The translations under genes and the position numbers were made by a program. A DNA stretch of 64,000 nt. It comes from JADLHS01 sp964561105 (GTDB taxonomy: Bacteria; Verrucomicrobiota; Verrucomicrobiia; Limisphaerales; JADLHS01). Every line of letters begins with the position of its first letter. Within the stretch, counting starts at the first letter, position 1. Below the pieces are notes generated by a model, which was given only the letters and a program-made list of their open reading frames with translations, did not search any database and was not told where the DNA came from. This document shows, one piece after another, positions 1 through 8,909 of the stretch. The DNA is taken from positions 47,321 through 111,320 of the forward strand of contig CAZLOH010000010.1 of the NCBI GenBank assembly GCA_964561105.1, written 5' to 3'.

Positions 1-659
1 ACTTCAACCAGGCGTTTGGTCATTTCTACATACGGCATTTCCTCAATATCTTCTCCGTGAATTTTCACATCCCAACCCCCGACTTTAGCTCCCAACAAAA
101 GTGCCGACGCAAATTGCGAACTCTCGCTCATGCTGACCTTACATTCACCCGGTTTCCAACCTGCGCCATGAAACGTTGCTGGCAATTTGTCATTCGCGGA
201 ATCCACGCGATAACCAAGTTCTCGCAACGCCCTGAACAACTCGGCTTGCGGCCGCTCATGCATCCGCGGCACACCGCTCAAGCGATAGACGCCGTGGCCC
301 AGACAAACCATCGCCGCCAGAAATCGCGCCGCCGTACCGGCGTTGCCAACGAACAACTCCAACGGCTGCTCCGCCGTGCCGCCCTTCGGAATCCGCCCAC
401 CCTGCCCTTTGACCGTGATGGTCCGGTTGCAAAACTCTGCCGGATCATTCTCCACACGCACGTCAAAGCCCAGCGTGCGCAATGCCTCGGTCATCACCTG
501 GGTGTCCTCGCTCCATAACGCGCCTTGAAGCGTCGCTTCGCCTTCGGCCAGCGCGGCGAGGATGAGCGCGCGATTGGTGATGCTCTTCGAGCCGGGCACG
601 GTGATTTCCGCGCGCACGGGTTTTTCCAGCGGGACGATTTCGATGAGGGCGGGAAGCAC
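1..659 (-). CDS. aroA: 3-phosphoshikimate 1-carboxyvinyltransferase (EPSP synthase), C-terminus outside window
   Basis: This is the N-terminal part of EPSP synthase, which joins shikimate-3-phosphate and phosphoenolpyruvate in the shikimate pathway in the cytoplasm. The translation shows the hallmark VPGSKSITNRALILAALAEG close to the N-terminus, then LFVGNAGTAARFLAAM and SESSQFASALLLGAKVGG, all typical of AroA. About 219 codons are visible and the window edge cuts the gene. The only plausible start is a GTG at 659-657, because an in-frame TAG lies two codons upstream and no ATG is available. No good Shine-Dalgarno sequence is seen. It follows tyrA and the four-helix-bundle gene in the same direction, so it is probably the last gene of an aromatic amino acid operon. 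Family assignment is very secure; the start is inferred. Confidence 0.93.
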   Translation of the reverse strand, partial: MLPALIEIVPLEKPVRAEITVPGSKSITNRALILAALAEGEATLQGALWSEDTQVMTEALRTLGFDVRVENDPAEFCNRTITVKGQGGRIPKGGTAEQPLELFVGNAGTAARFLAAMVCLGHGVYRLSGVPRMHERPQAELFRALRELGYRVDSANDKLPATFHGAGWKPGECKVSMSESSQFASALLLGAKVGGWDVKIHGEDIEEMPYVEMTKRLVE

Positions 660-662
660 AGA

Positions 663-1046
663 CTAATTTCGAGTTGTGAGTTTTGAGTTTTGAGTGCCTC
701 CGCTCGTCTCGGCGGTGGTTTTGACGATTGAGCTCAAAATTCGAATCAACTCCTCGATGTTGGTCAGGCAGGAGTTGACGTCCACCGGCGCAAGTTTTGA
801 TTGTTGTAGCAATGCCAACCAGTAACGGGTCTCGCGCGCTTCCTTGGATGCGATTGACATTTTCGAAAGAAAATCCCTCCGGCTCTGAGCCGCAATTGCC
901 TCCTCAACATTTGCGCCAATGCTGGTCCCGCTGCGTAACAACTGTTTCGAGAGTACAAACTCGCGCGTCTCCTGCAACCTTTGGTAAAGCGCAATCGTTT
1001 CAAGCGCAAAGGCAAAACTTTTTTCCCGGATGATACTCCTGGCCAT
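663..1046 (-). CDS. Four-helix-bundle protein of the 23S rRNA intervening-sequence family
   Basis: This 127-residue protein matches the small four-helix-bundle family first found in 23S rRNA intervening sequences. Recognisable parts are the N-terminal helix SFAFALETIALYQRL, the segment QLLRSGTSIGANVEEAIAAQ and SKMSIASKEARETRYWLALL. The biochemical role of the family is unknown. The gene sits between tyrA and aroA, 36 bp after the former and 3 bp before the latter, in the same direction. Both ends lie in simple GAGTTTTGAGTTTTGAG-type repeats, and the tail TQNSKLTTRN of the protein is encoded by that repeat. This suggests that the gene was inserted into an existing tyrA-aroA operon. Confidence 0.85.
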   Translation of the reverse strand: MARSIIREKSFAFALETIALYQRLQETREFVLSKQLLRSGTSIGANVEEAIAAQSRRDFLSKMSIASKEARETRYWLALLQQSKLAPVDVNSCLTNIEELIRILSSIVKTTAETSGGTQNSKLTTRN

Positions 1047-1082
1047 AACTCCAAATTCAAAATTCTGAACTCAAAACTCCCG

Positions 1083-1979
1083 TTATTCAGGCGACGGCGA
1101 GGCGCAACCGGCCTGCCAGTTGTCGCGGCGCGCTTTGGCCGTTTCAAACAACTTCAAGATTTTGCCGGCATTTTTTTTCTTCTTTCGCAACAACGCCTGC
1201 ACCGATTGCAATTCCCGGACAAATTCATCCAACGTCACGCGCAGCGGCTCACGATTCGCCAACATGATGTCCCGCCACATTTCGGGAGAACCCGAGGCGA
1301 TGCGCGTGGTGTCGCGAAAGCCGTTGGCGCAAAGCAGCGATTGTTGCTTCGGACGCCTGGGGTCGAGCACCACCGACGCCAGGACGGAGGCGATTATGTG
1401 CGGCAAATGACTGGTCCGGCTCACCAACGCGTCGTGCGTTTCCGGGGAAAGTTTCACGACGCGTCCGCCAATGGATTTCCAGAAGCCCTCAATTCTTCGC
1501 AACGCCGCCTGGTTCGTGCGATGGGTGGGTGTCAGGACGCAAGCCGCGCGCTCAAACAAATCCGCGCGCGCCGCCGCGACCCCAACTTTTTCCGCGCCCG
1601 CCATCGGGTGACTGCCGACGAAGTGCGCGCCCGCTTTGGCAACCAGCGGCTCCAGTTCTTTCACCACGCTGGATTTTACGCTGCCAACATCGGTGACGAC
1701 CGCCCCACGCTTGAGCGCCGGCAGGAGTTGTTTAACCAGCGGGCGCATCTGCGCCAGCGGCGTGCAAAGGATGACCAGCTCCGCCCCGGAAACCGCGGCC
1801 AGCAAATCCGTCGTGGCGTAATCCACCGCTCCGGCCTGCTCGCAATCCTTCACGCTGGCCGCACGGCGCACGAACCCCGCCGCTTCCCGCGCGAGCCGGC
1901 GACGTTTTATCGCCAGCCCCAGCGAACCGCCCAGCAGCCCGACTCCGACGATGGTGATTTTTTGAAACTGCACGGCCAA
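1083..1979 (-). CDS. tyrA: Prephenate dehydrogenase
   Basis: A 298-residue NAD(P)-dependent dehydrogenase converting prephenate to 4-hydroxyphenylpyruvate in tyrosine synthesis. The N-terminus has the dinucleotide-binding loop VGVGLLGGSLGLAI (residues about 10-24). Further on are ILCTPLAQM, DVGSVKSSVV, FVGSHPMAGAEKVGV and TSHLPHIIAS, which are the standard TyrA blocks including the HPMAG signature. No fused chorismate mutase or ACT domain is seen, so this is the short monofunctional form. It is co-directional with aroA downstream, with a four-helix-bundle gene between them. The ATG at 1979 gives a normal N-terminus. Confidence 0.93.
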   Translation of the reverse strand: MAVQFQKITIVGVGLLGGSLGLAIKRRRLAREAAGFVRRAASVKDCEQAGAVDYATTDLLAAVSGAELVILCTPLAQMRPLVKQLLPALKRGAVVTDVGSVKSSVVKELEPLVAKAGAHFVGSHPMAGAEKVGVAAARADLFERAACVLTPTHRTNQAALRRIEGFWKSIGGRVVKLSPETHDALVSRTSHLPHIIASVLASVVLDPRRPKQQSLLCANGFRDTTRIASGSPEMWRDIMLANREPLRVTLDEFVRELQSVQALLRKKKKNAGKILKLFETAKARRDNWQAGCASPSPE

Positions 1980-2065
1980 AAGATAGCGGAGGCCCGGCGG
2001 AGGATGAAAGTTGGAAATGACTTGGCGCGGCCGGCCCGGAAACTATTCCGGAACCGGGGCGGCGG

Positions 2066-3145
2066 TCATTTCCGCATGGCCGAGTCCAGGCAGGCATCCA
2101 GCACCCGCTGGGTGAGCAGGGCGGCGCGCGGCCATTCCTCATTGAGATGGCGGGAGAGCACTTGCCGGGCGAAATTGCGAAACATGTTGGCTTCCTGCGT
2201 TGTAGCCGGGTTGTCCCCCGACTCGGTGACGGCAAAGGAGCGCACGGTGTGTTCCTGGCGAAAGTCGCAACCTTCATTCCGGGCGCGGACTTGATTGACC
2301 TCAAACGCCACGCCGCTGCCGGTGAACGGTTGGACGAAATCGGGAATTCGCACGTAGCCTTTGGTCCCGGTGAGGTTCGCCCATTCATTCAGTTCGGCCA
2401 GGAACGAACAATGGAAATCCGCCGAGACGCCGCCGGCAAAAATCAGTTCGCCCGAAAAACCCGCCGGGACGAAACGTCCGTCGCGTCCTTCGCCGATGTG
2501 AGACAGGATGCGGCCCGACACCTCGACCGGCATCTGCCATTTCATGGCCCAGAGCGCAAGCCGGATGCCGTACCAACCCAGGTCGCCCAAGCAGCCGAAC
2601 GGTTCCAGCTTCGCGTCGGCGCGGATATTGTGGCGCAGGAAATCTTCGCCCGCCAAAAAACTGAAGTGCGCGGTGATGCGTTGCAGCGGGCCGACGGAAG
2701 TCTGGTCGTCGAGCACCTCGCGGAGTTGAGTGAGCCGGCGATGGTGCATGAACATCACGCCATCCATGAACTGCACCCGGCATTTGTGGCAGACGGTCAG
2801 CATTTCTTCGAGATCCAGCGCGCTCACGGCACAGGGTTTTTCAATCAAGACATGCTTGCCCGCCTTGGCCGCGCGCAAAACCCATTCCTTCCGCAGACCC
2901 GTGGGCAACGGGATGTACACCGCGTCCACGTTGGGGGAGAGGATCAATTTCTCGTAACTGTCCAGCGCGACAGGTGGTCGTTCGAACGGCTCCTGACGTT
3001 GACACTCGGCGATGAACTGGTTGGCGCGCTGGAGATCGCGACTCGCAACCGTGGTGACGACGCCATTGCCGCTGTGGCGAATGGCCCGCCAGTTTTTGCG
3101 CGCGATGTGCGCCGCGCCCAATATGCCCCACCGTAATTTGTTCAT
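2066..3145 (-). CDS. Gfo/Idh/MocA family oxidoreductase (cytoplasmic)
   Basis: This 359-residue protein has the N-terminal Rossmann segment WGILGAAHIARKNWRAI, the block DAVYIPLPTGLRKEWV and the catalytic-region signature HVLIEKP followed by a C-terminal Gfo/Idh/MocA domain. Members are NAD(P)-dependent sugar or polyol dehydrogenases; the substrate cannot be told from sequence. There is no signal peptide, in contrast to the Tat-exported relative at 12721-14073. It lies 86 bp upstream of tyrA on the same strand, and the CbiX-like gene is upstream of it. A palindromic repeat lies just in front of its start codon. Confidence 0.88.
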   Translation of the reverse strand: MNKLRWGILGAAHIARKNWRAIRHSGNGVVTTVASRDLQRANQFIAECQRQEPFERPPVALDSYEKLILSPNVDAVYIPLPTGLRKEWVLRAAKAGKHVLIEKPCAVSALDLEEMLTVCHKCRVQFMDGVMFMHHRRLTQLREVLDDQTSVGPLQRITAHFSFLAGEDFLRHNIRADAKLEPFGCLGDLGWYGIRLALWAMKWQMPVEVSGRILSHIGEGRDGRFVPAGFSGELIFAGGVSADFHCSFLAELNEWANLTGTKGYVRIPDFVQPFTGSGVAFEVNQVRARNEGCDFRQEHTVRSFAVTESGDNPATTQEANMFRNFARQVLSRHLNEEWPRAALLTQRVLDACLDSAMRK

Positions 3146-3160
3146 GGTTTTGTTCGCTCC

Positions 3161-3223
3161 GCGGAACTCCAGTTCCGCGCGGTTGAGTCACCGGCCGCAT
3201 CCGGGCGAAACTGGAGTTCCGCG
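3161..3223. repeat. Palindromic element (63 bp) overlapping the 3' end of the CbiX-like gene
   Basis: Arms GCGGAACTCCAGTTCCGC (3161-3178) and GCGAAACTGGAGTTCCGC (3205-3222) are near-perfect inverted copies. The right half contains the last codons and stop of the CbiX-like gene, so its tail RGTPVSPGCGR is element-encoded. Confidence 0.8.
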
Positions 3224-4051
3224 TTCTGATTCAACGGCCTCGCGCACCCGCGCCAGAATAACGTCCGCCACCTGCGGTGCGCTGCCAACGGCGGACGAAT
3301 ACCAGATCAACTTGCCGTGCCGTTCCGTCGGATTGCGCCAGGTGGGCTGGCCGGCCGCCCGCCGCGCTTGCACCACCCGTTCGGGTTCGCCCAGCAGCAC
3401 CGGGATGTCTTCGACCACATGCAACCCGTCACTGACAAAAAATGGAACTACCACCAGATTGCGGGTGCCGGCCAGCTTATGGCAATCCGCAATCCGAGGG
3501 TTTTCCTCCAGGAATACCGCCTGCACCTCCGCATAAAGATTCCGCGCGCGGACTCGTTCCACCTGTTGTTCGACAGCCCGGCGGGATTGCTCGCTGCGCT
3601 CCGTACCGTGACCGGCCAGAAACAAAGTGATTTCTGACAACTTCGGCGCGCGGGGAAACGGATGCGCGGCCACCACCTCCGTCGCGCGGGCCAGCAGGAT
3701 GTCCAGCATGCGGTCATGCGTGCCGACGGGCAGGCAGTAAGTCAGCCGGCCGCCCGGCGTCTGGAGCCTGAGATCGGCGGGAAACCCCAGTTCGCGCGGA
3801 ATGATTTCGCTGGCAAAAAAGCCTTCGCTGATGAACAGCGGGACGATGAACACCCGCGGTGACCGCACCCCCGCGAGCACCGGTTTGATCCGGGGTTCCT
3901 GCTTCCAAAACGCCTCGCGCACTCCCGCAAAGAGGCCGCGCCGTCGCAGCTCCGCCGCGTGTTGATAAACCGAGGCCGCCGAGCCGTCGTTCTTGGTCGT
4001 CCCATGCCCGAGCACGACGAGGGTGGCGTCCGCAAGGCCGTCCAGATTCAC
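3188..4051 (-). CDS. CbiX-like sirohydrochlorin chelatase-type protein, two tandem domains
   Basis: A 287-residue protein of two CbiX/SirB-type domains. Domain 1 starts with VVLGHGTTKND and contains VFIVPLFISEGFFASEIIP; domain 2 starts with FLAGHGTERSE and contains VVVPFFVSDGLHVVEDIP. The His in each LGHG/AGHG motif is the expected metal or catalytic residue of CbiX. Family members insert cobalt or iron into sirohydrochlorin for cobalamin or siroheme synthesis. No other tetrapyrrole gene lies nearby, so the physiological product is uncertain. The last 11 or so residues come from a palindromic element and look unlike family tails. Confidence 0.82.
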   Translation of the reverse strand: MNLDGLADATLVVLGHGTTKNDGSAASVYQHAAELRRRGLFAGVREAFWKQEPRIKPVLAGVRSPRVFIVPLFISEGFFASEIIPRELGFPADLRLQTPGGRLTYCLPVGTHDRMLDILLARATEVVAAHPFPRAPKLSEITLFLAGHGTERSEQSRRAVEQQVERVRARNLYAEVQAVFLEENPRIADCHKLAGTRNLVVVPFFVSDGLHVVEDIPVLLGEPERVVQARRAAGQPTWRNPTERHGKLIWYSSAVGSAPQVADVILARVREAVESERGTPVSPGCGR

Positions 4052-4196
4052 GCGCCAGAATTAGCCCAGCCCGCGCCCGACTGCAAGGCGGCGTTGCGCC
4101 CAGGGGCATTCAAGAATCGCCGTTTGAAAAACTGATTGAATGTCTTTGACTCCGGCGGCGCCTTTTTGCTCCAATTCGGCCGTTCTAAATACAAGC

Positions 4197-4664
4197 ATGA
4201 AAACTAAAATGACTGTGTCCTCAAAAATGATCGCGTGGTGCGTCGCCACGGCGGTGCTGGCCCTGAGCGCCACCTTGAACGCGGCGGAGCACGAGAAGCC
4301 CAAGACGGATGTAAGCAAGATTCCGCCGGCCTCCACCAAGCAGGGGGTGACCTACGCCGGCGACATCAAAGCCATCTTTGACAAGTCCTGCGTGAAGTGT
4401 CACGGCGAAGAGCGACCGAAGGCGCATCTGCAATTGACCAGCTTGGAGCACGCGCTTAAGGGCAAGGTTCACAAGGACGGCAGCCTTGAGAAGGTCATCG
4501 TGCCCGGCAAGAGCGTCGAAAGCCAGCTCCTGGTCAGCGTCGCACACGCCAACGATGATGAGGATACCTGGATGCCACCGCTGAAGAACAAGGCCAAGAT
4601 CGGACCGCTGACCAAGGAACAGGTCGGGTTGATCCGCGCGTGGATTGATCAGGGCGCGAAGTAA
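4197..4664 (+). CDS. Secreted planctomycete-type cytochrome c domain protein
   Basis: This 155-residue protein starts with a signal peptide (MKTKMTVSSKMIAWCVATAV, cleavage near LNAAEH) and carries one haem-binding CVKCH motif in the context FDKSCVKCHGEERPKAHLQL. The tail VGLIRAWIDQGAK is typical of the PSCyt1-type cytochromes common in Planctomycetes and Verrucomicrobia. It should be an exported or periplasmic electron-transfer protein. An upstream in-frame start would add 19 residues ahead of the signal peptide and is not favoured. The gene stands alone, divergent from the CbiX-like gene and convergent with dnaG, and is followed by a clear terminator. Confidence 0.86.
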   Translation: MKTKMTVSSKMIAWCVATAVLALSATLNAAEHEKPKTDVSKIPPASTKQGVTYAGDIKAIFDKSCVKCHGEERPKAHLQLTSLEHALKGKVHKDGSLEKVIVPGKSVESQLLVSVAHANDDEDTWMPPLKNKAKIGPLTKEQVGLIRAWIDQGAK

Positions 4665-4682
4665 CGCACGACGATTTCACTC

Positions 4683-4716
4683 GGGCGTCCACCGGCAACG
4701 GCGGACGCCCTTTTGG
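4683..4716 (+). terminator. Rho-independent terminator after the cytochrome c gene
   Basis: Perfect 8-bp stem GGGCGTCC / GGACGCCC with an inner CCG-GCAA-CGG hairpin, followed by TTTTGG. It sits between the convergent cytochrome and dnaG genes. Confidence 0.8.
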
Positions 4717-4717
4717 T

Positions 4718-6523
4718 TCAACGCACCGGAGTCAGCGGCTGGCGCTTGAGTTGTTTCAACTGTTGTTGCTCGCGCAGCAACTCAATCTTCGCGGCATCGG
4801 CCGTGTCCGGTTGACTGATGCGTTGGGTCAACGCCGCAAGCTGCCGGTCGAGGAATTGATTGCGCAACCGCATCGTCACATCGGCCAACTGCTGGGCCGG
4901 GTGGGGAATTTCGCGTTCCTCCATCGTGGCTTCGGTGATCAAACTTCGGACGGACGCGGAGTCGAATTCATCGAGAAATAATCCGACGCTTCGCCACGAA
5001 CCCTCCGTCTCGGCTCGCAACCGGCGCGTCACGATGTCCTGGAGGATGACGTGCGGAATCCAGGCGGGATCCAGATGCGCCGCCAGCCACGGCAGGTTTT
5101 CCTCGTGTTTGAGCGTCAGTTTGAGCAACCACAGCTCCGAAGCTGTCGGACGGGGCAATTCCGGATCAGTCGTCTCAGCCGTCTCGAATGACTCCGATTC
5201 GGACGCCGCCGGTGCGTGAGCGGGGCTTTTTTTGAATTCCATCCGCATCGCATCCGGTGTCACCCCCAGGCGCAACGCCGTTTTTTGCGCGTACTTGTCC
5301 ACGAGCACCGAGTTGCCGGTTTTGCGAACCGCCTCGGCCATTTCGCGGAGCACGGTCAATCTTCCCTTGTCGGTGGTGAGATCGTTTTGTCCGCACAACC
5401 GATCCAGGTAGTAATCGAAGAATCCCTGCGCGCCGGCGATCAACTGGCGGAAGGCTTCGCCCCCGTGAGCCTTGAGGTAACTGTCCGGGTCGTCTGGTGC
5501 GGGAATTACCGCCACCCGCACGGCGACGCCCGAGGCCAGCAGGCTGTCGAGCGCGCGCACGGCGGCGTTCTGCCCGGCGGCGTCGGAGTCGAAACACAGC
5601 ACCACCTCGTCCACGTAGCGTTTCATGATCCGCGCGTGCTGCTCCGTGAAGGCCGTGCCTTGCGGCGCCACGACATTCTGCACGCCCGCCATGAAACTCG
5701 CGATCAGGTCCAACTGACCTTCGCAGACGATGGCAAACCCCGCGTCGAGGATGGCCCGTTTGGATTTGTCGAGTCCGAAGAAAACTTTGCTCTTGGTGAA
5801 AATCGGCGTCTCGGGCGAGTTGACGTACTTGGCGGTCTTTTCGTCGCCGGAGAGAATCCGTCCGCTGAAACCAACCACCCGGCCCTGCTCATCGCAGATG
5901 GGAAACATGAGCCGGCCACGGAAGCGGTCGTAGTGCCGGCCGGTTTCCTCTTTCTTGAGAATCAATCCCGCCTTCTCGATGAGCGCCAGGTCGTGACCCT
6001 TGCCCCTGGCCCAGTTTACCGTGTCATCCCATGCTTCGGGCGCGGCGCCGAGCCGGAAGAGTTTGATCGCCTCGGCGGACACGCCGCGGCGGGCCAGGTA
6101 ATCCCGCGCCGGTTGTCCGGCGGCTTCACCGGCCAGGCAGCTTTGCCAGCGCTGGGTAATCGCTTCGTGGATTTCCAGCAATTGATCCTTGAGATGCCTG
6201 GACTCCTGCGCGGCGGGATTCTGTTCCGTCTCCAGCGGAATCCTGGCGCGCTCGGCCAGCCGCCGCACGGCGTCCACAAAACCGATGTTCTCGTATTCCC
6301 GGACGAAGCTGAACACGTCCCCGCCCTTGTGACAGCCGAAGCAATGGAAGATTTGCTTGTGCGGATTGACGTTGAAGCTGGGCGACTTCTCCTTGTGAAA
6401 GGGGCAGAGCGCAACGAAGTTCGCGCCCGCGCGTTTCAACGGCAGATAGCCGCCGATGACATCCACAATGTCGCTGGCGGCGCGAACCTGTTCGAGAGTG
6501 CTGTCGGAAAAAATCCCGGCCAC
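4718..6523 (-). CDS. dnaG: DNA primase
   Basis: A 601-residue replication primase, close to the usual length. The CHC2 zinc finger is complete (Cys40, His43, Cys61, Cys64, in LCPFHKEKSPSF and HCFGCHKGGDVFSF). The RNA polymerase/TOPRIM core is recognisable by VGFSGRIL, AIVCEGQLDLIASFMAG and VVLCFDSDAAGQNAA. The C-terminal part (from about 430) is less conserved and should bind the replicative helicase. It is preceded by a CvpA-like gene 25 bp upstream and a TPR lipoprotein gene, all co-directional. rpoD, often beside dnaG in other bacteria, is not here. Confidence 0.96.
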   Translation of the reverse strand: MAGIFSDSTLEQVRAASDIVDVIGGYLPLKRAGANFVALCPFHKEKSPSFNVNPHKQIFHCFGCHKGGDVFSFVREYENIGFVDAVRRLAERARIPLETEQNPAAQESRHLKDQLLEIHEAITQRWQSCLAGEAAGQPARDYLARRGVSAEAIKLFRLGAAPEAWDDTVNWARGKGHDLALIEKAGLILKKEETGRHYDRFRGRLMFPICDEQGRVVGFSGRILSGDEKTAKYVNSPETPIFTKSKVFFGLDKSKRAILDAGFAIVCEGQLDLIASFMAGVQNVVAPQGTAFTEQHARIMKRYVDEVVLCFDSDAAGQNAAVRALDSLLASGVAVRVAVIPAPDDPDSYLKAHGGEAFRQLIAGAQGFFDYYLDRLCGQNDLTTDKGRLTVLREMAEAVRKTGNSVLVDKYAQKTALRLGVTPDAMRMEFKKSPAHAPAASESESFETAETTDPELPRPTASELWLLKLTLKHEENLPWLAAHLDPAWIPHVILQDIVTRRLRAETEGSWRSVGLFLDEFDSASVRSLITEATMEEREIPHPAQQLADVTMRLRNQFLDRQLAALTQRISQPDTADAAKIELLREQQQLKQLKRQPLTPVR

Positions 6524-6548
6524 ACGCCATCAAAGACGGAACGAGGCG

Positions 6549-7178
6549 TCAGGGCAAAGTAAATTCTTTACGTTTGGCCGTGGTGTCGCTTGTCCCAGCC
6601 GCCCCGGGTGTGGTGGGCTTGATCAGAAGGAAGCTCATGTACTTCTTGATCTGCGGTCCGGTGAAGGATTTCTGGAAGACATCATCCTGCACGGACGAAA
6701 GCGTGGGGAAGAACTGGCTGCCATAGTTTTCATCCTGGAACTTGTACATCGCTTTGATTTCCGCCGTGCGATAGAGCCGGGCATTGAGGAGCGCCAGCAG
6801 CATAATGAGGATGCAGGCGAACCGCAACACTCCCGCCGGCATCGCGAGATAGAATTCCCCTTTGCCGAATGAATCACTGCCCGCGAGCTTGTGGCCCACG
6901 GTGTTTTTCAAGCCCGCAAACACCGCCACAATCACGCCGGCAATGAGCGCATAGGCGAGCACGAAACAGGTCAGGCTGCCGATGTGCAGCATGCTGTCCA
7001 ACCACAGTCCGAGCGGCTCATAGGCAATGGCGCAGAGCAGCACCATCGTCACCCACTTGATGACCAGGAGGAGTTCCTTCGACATCCCGTGCTTTTTTCC
7101 GCGGAGATAACCCACGAACAGCACGATCACCACCAGCACGTCGAACCAGTTGATCGGCAATGGACTGTTTGTTTTCAT
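6549..7178 (-). CDS. CvpA family membrane protein
   Basis: A 209-residue integral membrane protein. It opens with INWFDVLVVIVLFVGYLRGKK, the CvpA-type first helix followed by a G-x-x-x-G loop, and has further hydrophobic segments near residues 33-52, 65-90 and 115-135. CvpA proteins are inner-membrane proteins linked in other bacteria to colicin V production, purine starvation and envelope stress; the precise role here is unknown. An in-frame start 40 codons upstream would add a non-hydrophobic, poorly CvpA-like extension, so the ATG at 7178 is preferred. It probably shares a transcript with dnaG. Confidence 0.7.
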   Translation of the reverse strand: MKTNSPLPINWFDVLVVIVLFVGYLRGKKHGMSKELLLVIKWVTMVLLCAIAYEPLGLWLDSMLHIGSLTCFVLAYALIAGVIVAVFAGLKNTVGHKLAGSDSFGKGEFYLAMPAGVLRFACILIMLLALLNARLYRTAEIKAMYKFQDENYGSQFFPTLSSVQDDVFQKSFTGPQIKKYMSFLLIKPTTPGAAGTSDTTAKRKEFTLP

Positions 7179-7322
7179 AATGCGTGAGGCCGGCGCCGGA
7201 GTGGCGACACGCCCTGCCCAAAAACAAGCCAAATCCGTGCCAGCAGCCGAACCGACGGAAGCATCCGGGTTTTCCGGTAAACGGAGACGCCCCAACACCG
7301 CCGCGCCAGAACCACACCGCCA

Positions 7323-8909
7323 TCACTGCTTTACGCGGTCAACCGGATTGGCCACCAGCCAGGAGCGAATGGCGGGAGCTTGCGGATTATGCGGGTCCAA
7401 CCGTAAGACCTGATGGTAGTATTTGCGGGCCAGGGGGAGGTCGTGGAGTTGCCCGGCGTAGAGATTGCCCAAAGTCAGGTAGGCGCGTGCCTCATCTGGG
7501 TGCACCGCCAGCAGGCGCTCAAGCTCGCGCGCCGCATCCACCGGCTGGTTCGCAGCTTTCAAGGTCAGGGCCAGATTGTAGCGCGCATCGGCATTGTCCG
7601 GCTGGAGAGCCAAAGCGCTTCGCCACGCCGCCAGTGCGACCGTAAAGCTGCGGGCACTGAATGCGGCCAATCCCAAACGGTAGTGCGCCTCGAAATAGCT
7701 GGGGTCCAAATGCGTCGCACGAGTAAAAAGTTGGATCGCCTCCGCCAACCGGTCGGCGCGCAGCGCTTTCCGGCCCTGCGCCAACACGAGCATCGCCTCG
7801 CGCCGATTGCCCGTGTTTGGCGCTGTAACCGGTGAGGCGGCTTCACCGGCGGCTCCCGCAGTTGCATTTGTGGCGGGAGTTGGCAACTCAGTGCGCGCGA
7901 CTTGTGTTCGCGACTCCGCCGCCGCCACCGTGCTGACCGGCTGCGAATGTGACTTCACGATTTCTTTGCGTGGCGCCGGTACGGGAGACGCAGTGGCGGC
8001 AACGGCTGATGTGTGATTCGAGGGAGTTTTAGCAGCATGGGCCGGCTCCGACTTCCTGGCTGGCTCCGGATTGGTTGTCGCCGCGATCGGCGGCTTCGTC
8101 TTGTTCGCAGCCGCCGGCGGCGAGGCAACCGGAGTCACGGCTGGAATCGGGTTTTGTTCCGGGGCTGGCTCCAGCGTTTGCGCTACCGCGTTCACTTCCT
8201 CCCAGTCGGAGGCGCGCGGGGTCAATGCGAGGTACTGGCGATAAAGCCGCAACGCCTCGGACCGGTTGTGCAAATGCTGCTGGGTAACGATTGCGAGATT
8301 CAACAACGCCGGGCGGTAATCAGCCTGGATCTCCAGCGCGGCGGCAAACGATTCAGCGGCTTCGCGCGGGCGTTTACGCTGCAGTTGCGCCATTCCCAGT
8401 CCGTTCAGCGCTTCGAGATTTTTTGGCTCCACGCGGAGGGCTTCTTGAAAACTTTTCTCCGCATCGGCGGCTTCGCGCAACCGCGACTGTACCGCGCCCA
8501 GCTTCAACCAGCCTTCCACCGTATTGCCGCGCCGCATCGTGTAGGCGATGAACTCGGACTTGGCCGGCTCCAACTGATCGGCATCCAACCACAAACAGCC
8601 CAGGTTGTAGCGCACGTCCAACCGGTCCCGGTCCAGTTTGAGCGCGCGCGAATATGCCTCGGCCGCATTCGTCCATTGGCCAGCGCGATGATACGCCAAA
8701 CCAAGATAATTCCACGCGACCGCATTGGTCGGCAGCAGCGAAACCGCCAGGGTCAACACGGGAACGGCCTCGGCGGTCTTCCCGTCGTCCAACAACCGCT
8801 TCCCCTTCAACAGCGCGCGGGGTCCGGGCGGGCTGCACGCGGCCACGACCACGGCAACGCCGCAGAGCCAGACGACAATGGCCTTGGCCGGTTTTTTTGT
8901 GACGAGCAT
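7323..8909 (-). CDS. TPR-repeat lipoprotein
   Basis: A roughly 528-residue lipoprotein. The N-terminus KPAKAIVVWLCGVAVVVAAC is a hydrophobic signal ending in a lipobox with the acylated Cys in VAACSPPG. Two blocks of tetratricopeptide repeats follow: one near residues 30-230 (for example AVAWNYLGLAYHRAGQWTNA) and one near 360-510 (SYFEAHYRLGLAAFSARSF). They are joined by a linker of about 130 residues rich in Pro, Ala and Thr. Such proteins usually scaffold envelope complexes; no partner is apparent. A start six codons upstream (8927) is possible, but the 8909 ATG places the charged residues correctly before the signal. Confidence 0.8.
   Translation of the reverse strand: MLVTKKPAKAIVVWLCGVAVVVAACSPPGPRALLKGKRLLDDGKTAEAVPVLTLAVSLLPTNAVAWNYLGLAYHRAGQWTNAAEAYSRALKLDRDRLDVRYNLGCLWLDADQLEPAKSEFIAYTMRRGNTVEGWLKLGAVQSRLREAADAEKSFQEALRVEPKNLEALNGLGMAQLQRKRPREAAESFAAALEIQADYRPALLNLAIVTQQHLHNRSEALRLYRQYLALTPRASDWEEVNAVAQTLEPAPEQNPIPAVTPVASPPAAANKTKPPIAATTNPEPARKSEPAHAAKTPSNHTSAVAATASPVPAPRKEIVKSHSQPVSTVAAAESRTQVARTELPTPATNATAGAAGEAASPVTAPNTGNRREAMLVLAQGRKALRADRLAEAIQLFTRATHLDPSYFEAHYRLGLAAFSARSFTVALAAWRSALALQPDNADARYNLALTLKAANQPVDAARELERLLAVHPDEARAYLTLGNLYAGQLHDLPLARKYYHQVLRLDPHNPQAPAIRSWLVANPVDRVKQ

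Noticed and set aside
663..1046. True rRNA intervening sequence
   Set aside because: No rRNA flanks the gene; only the protein family is shared.
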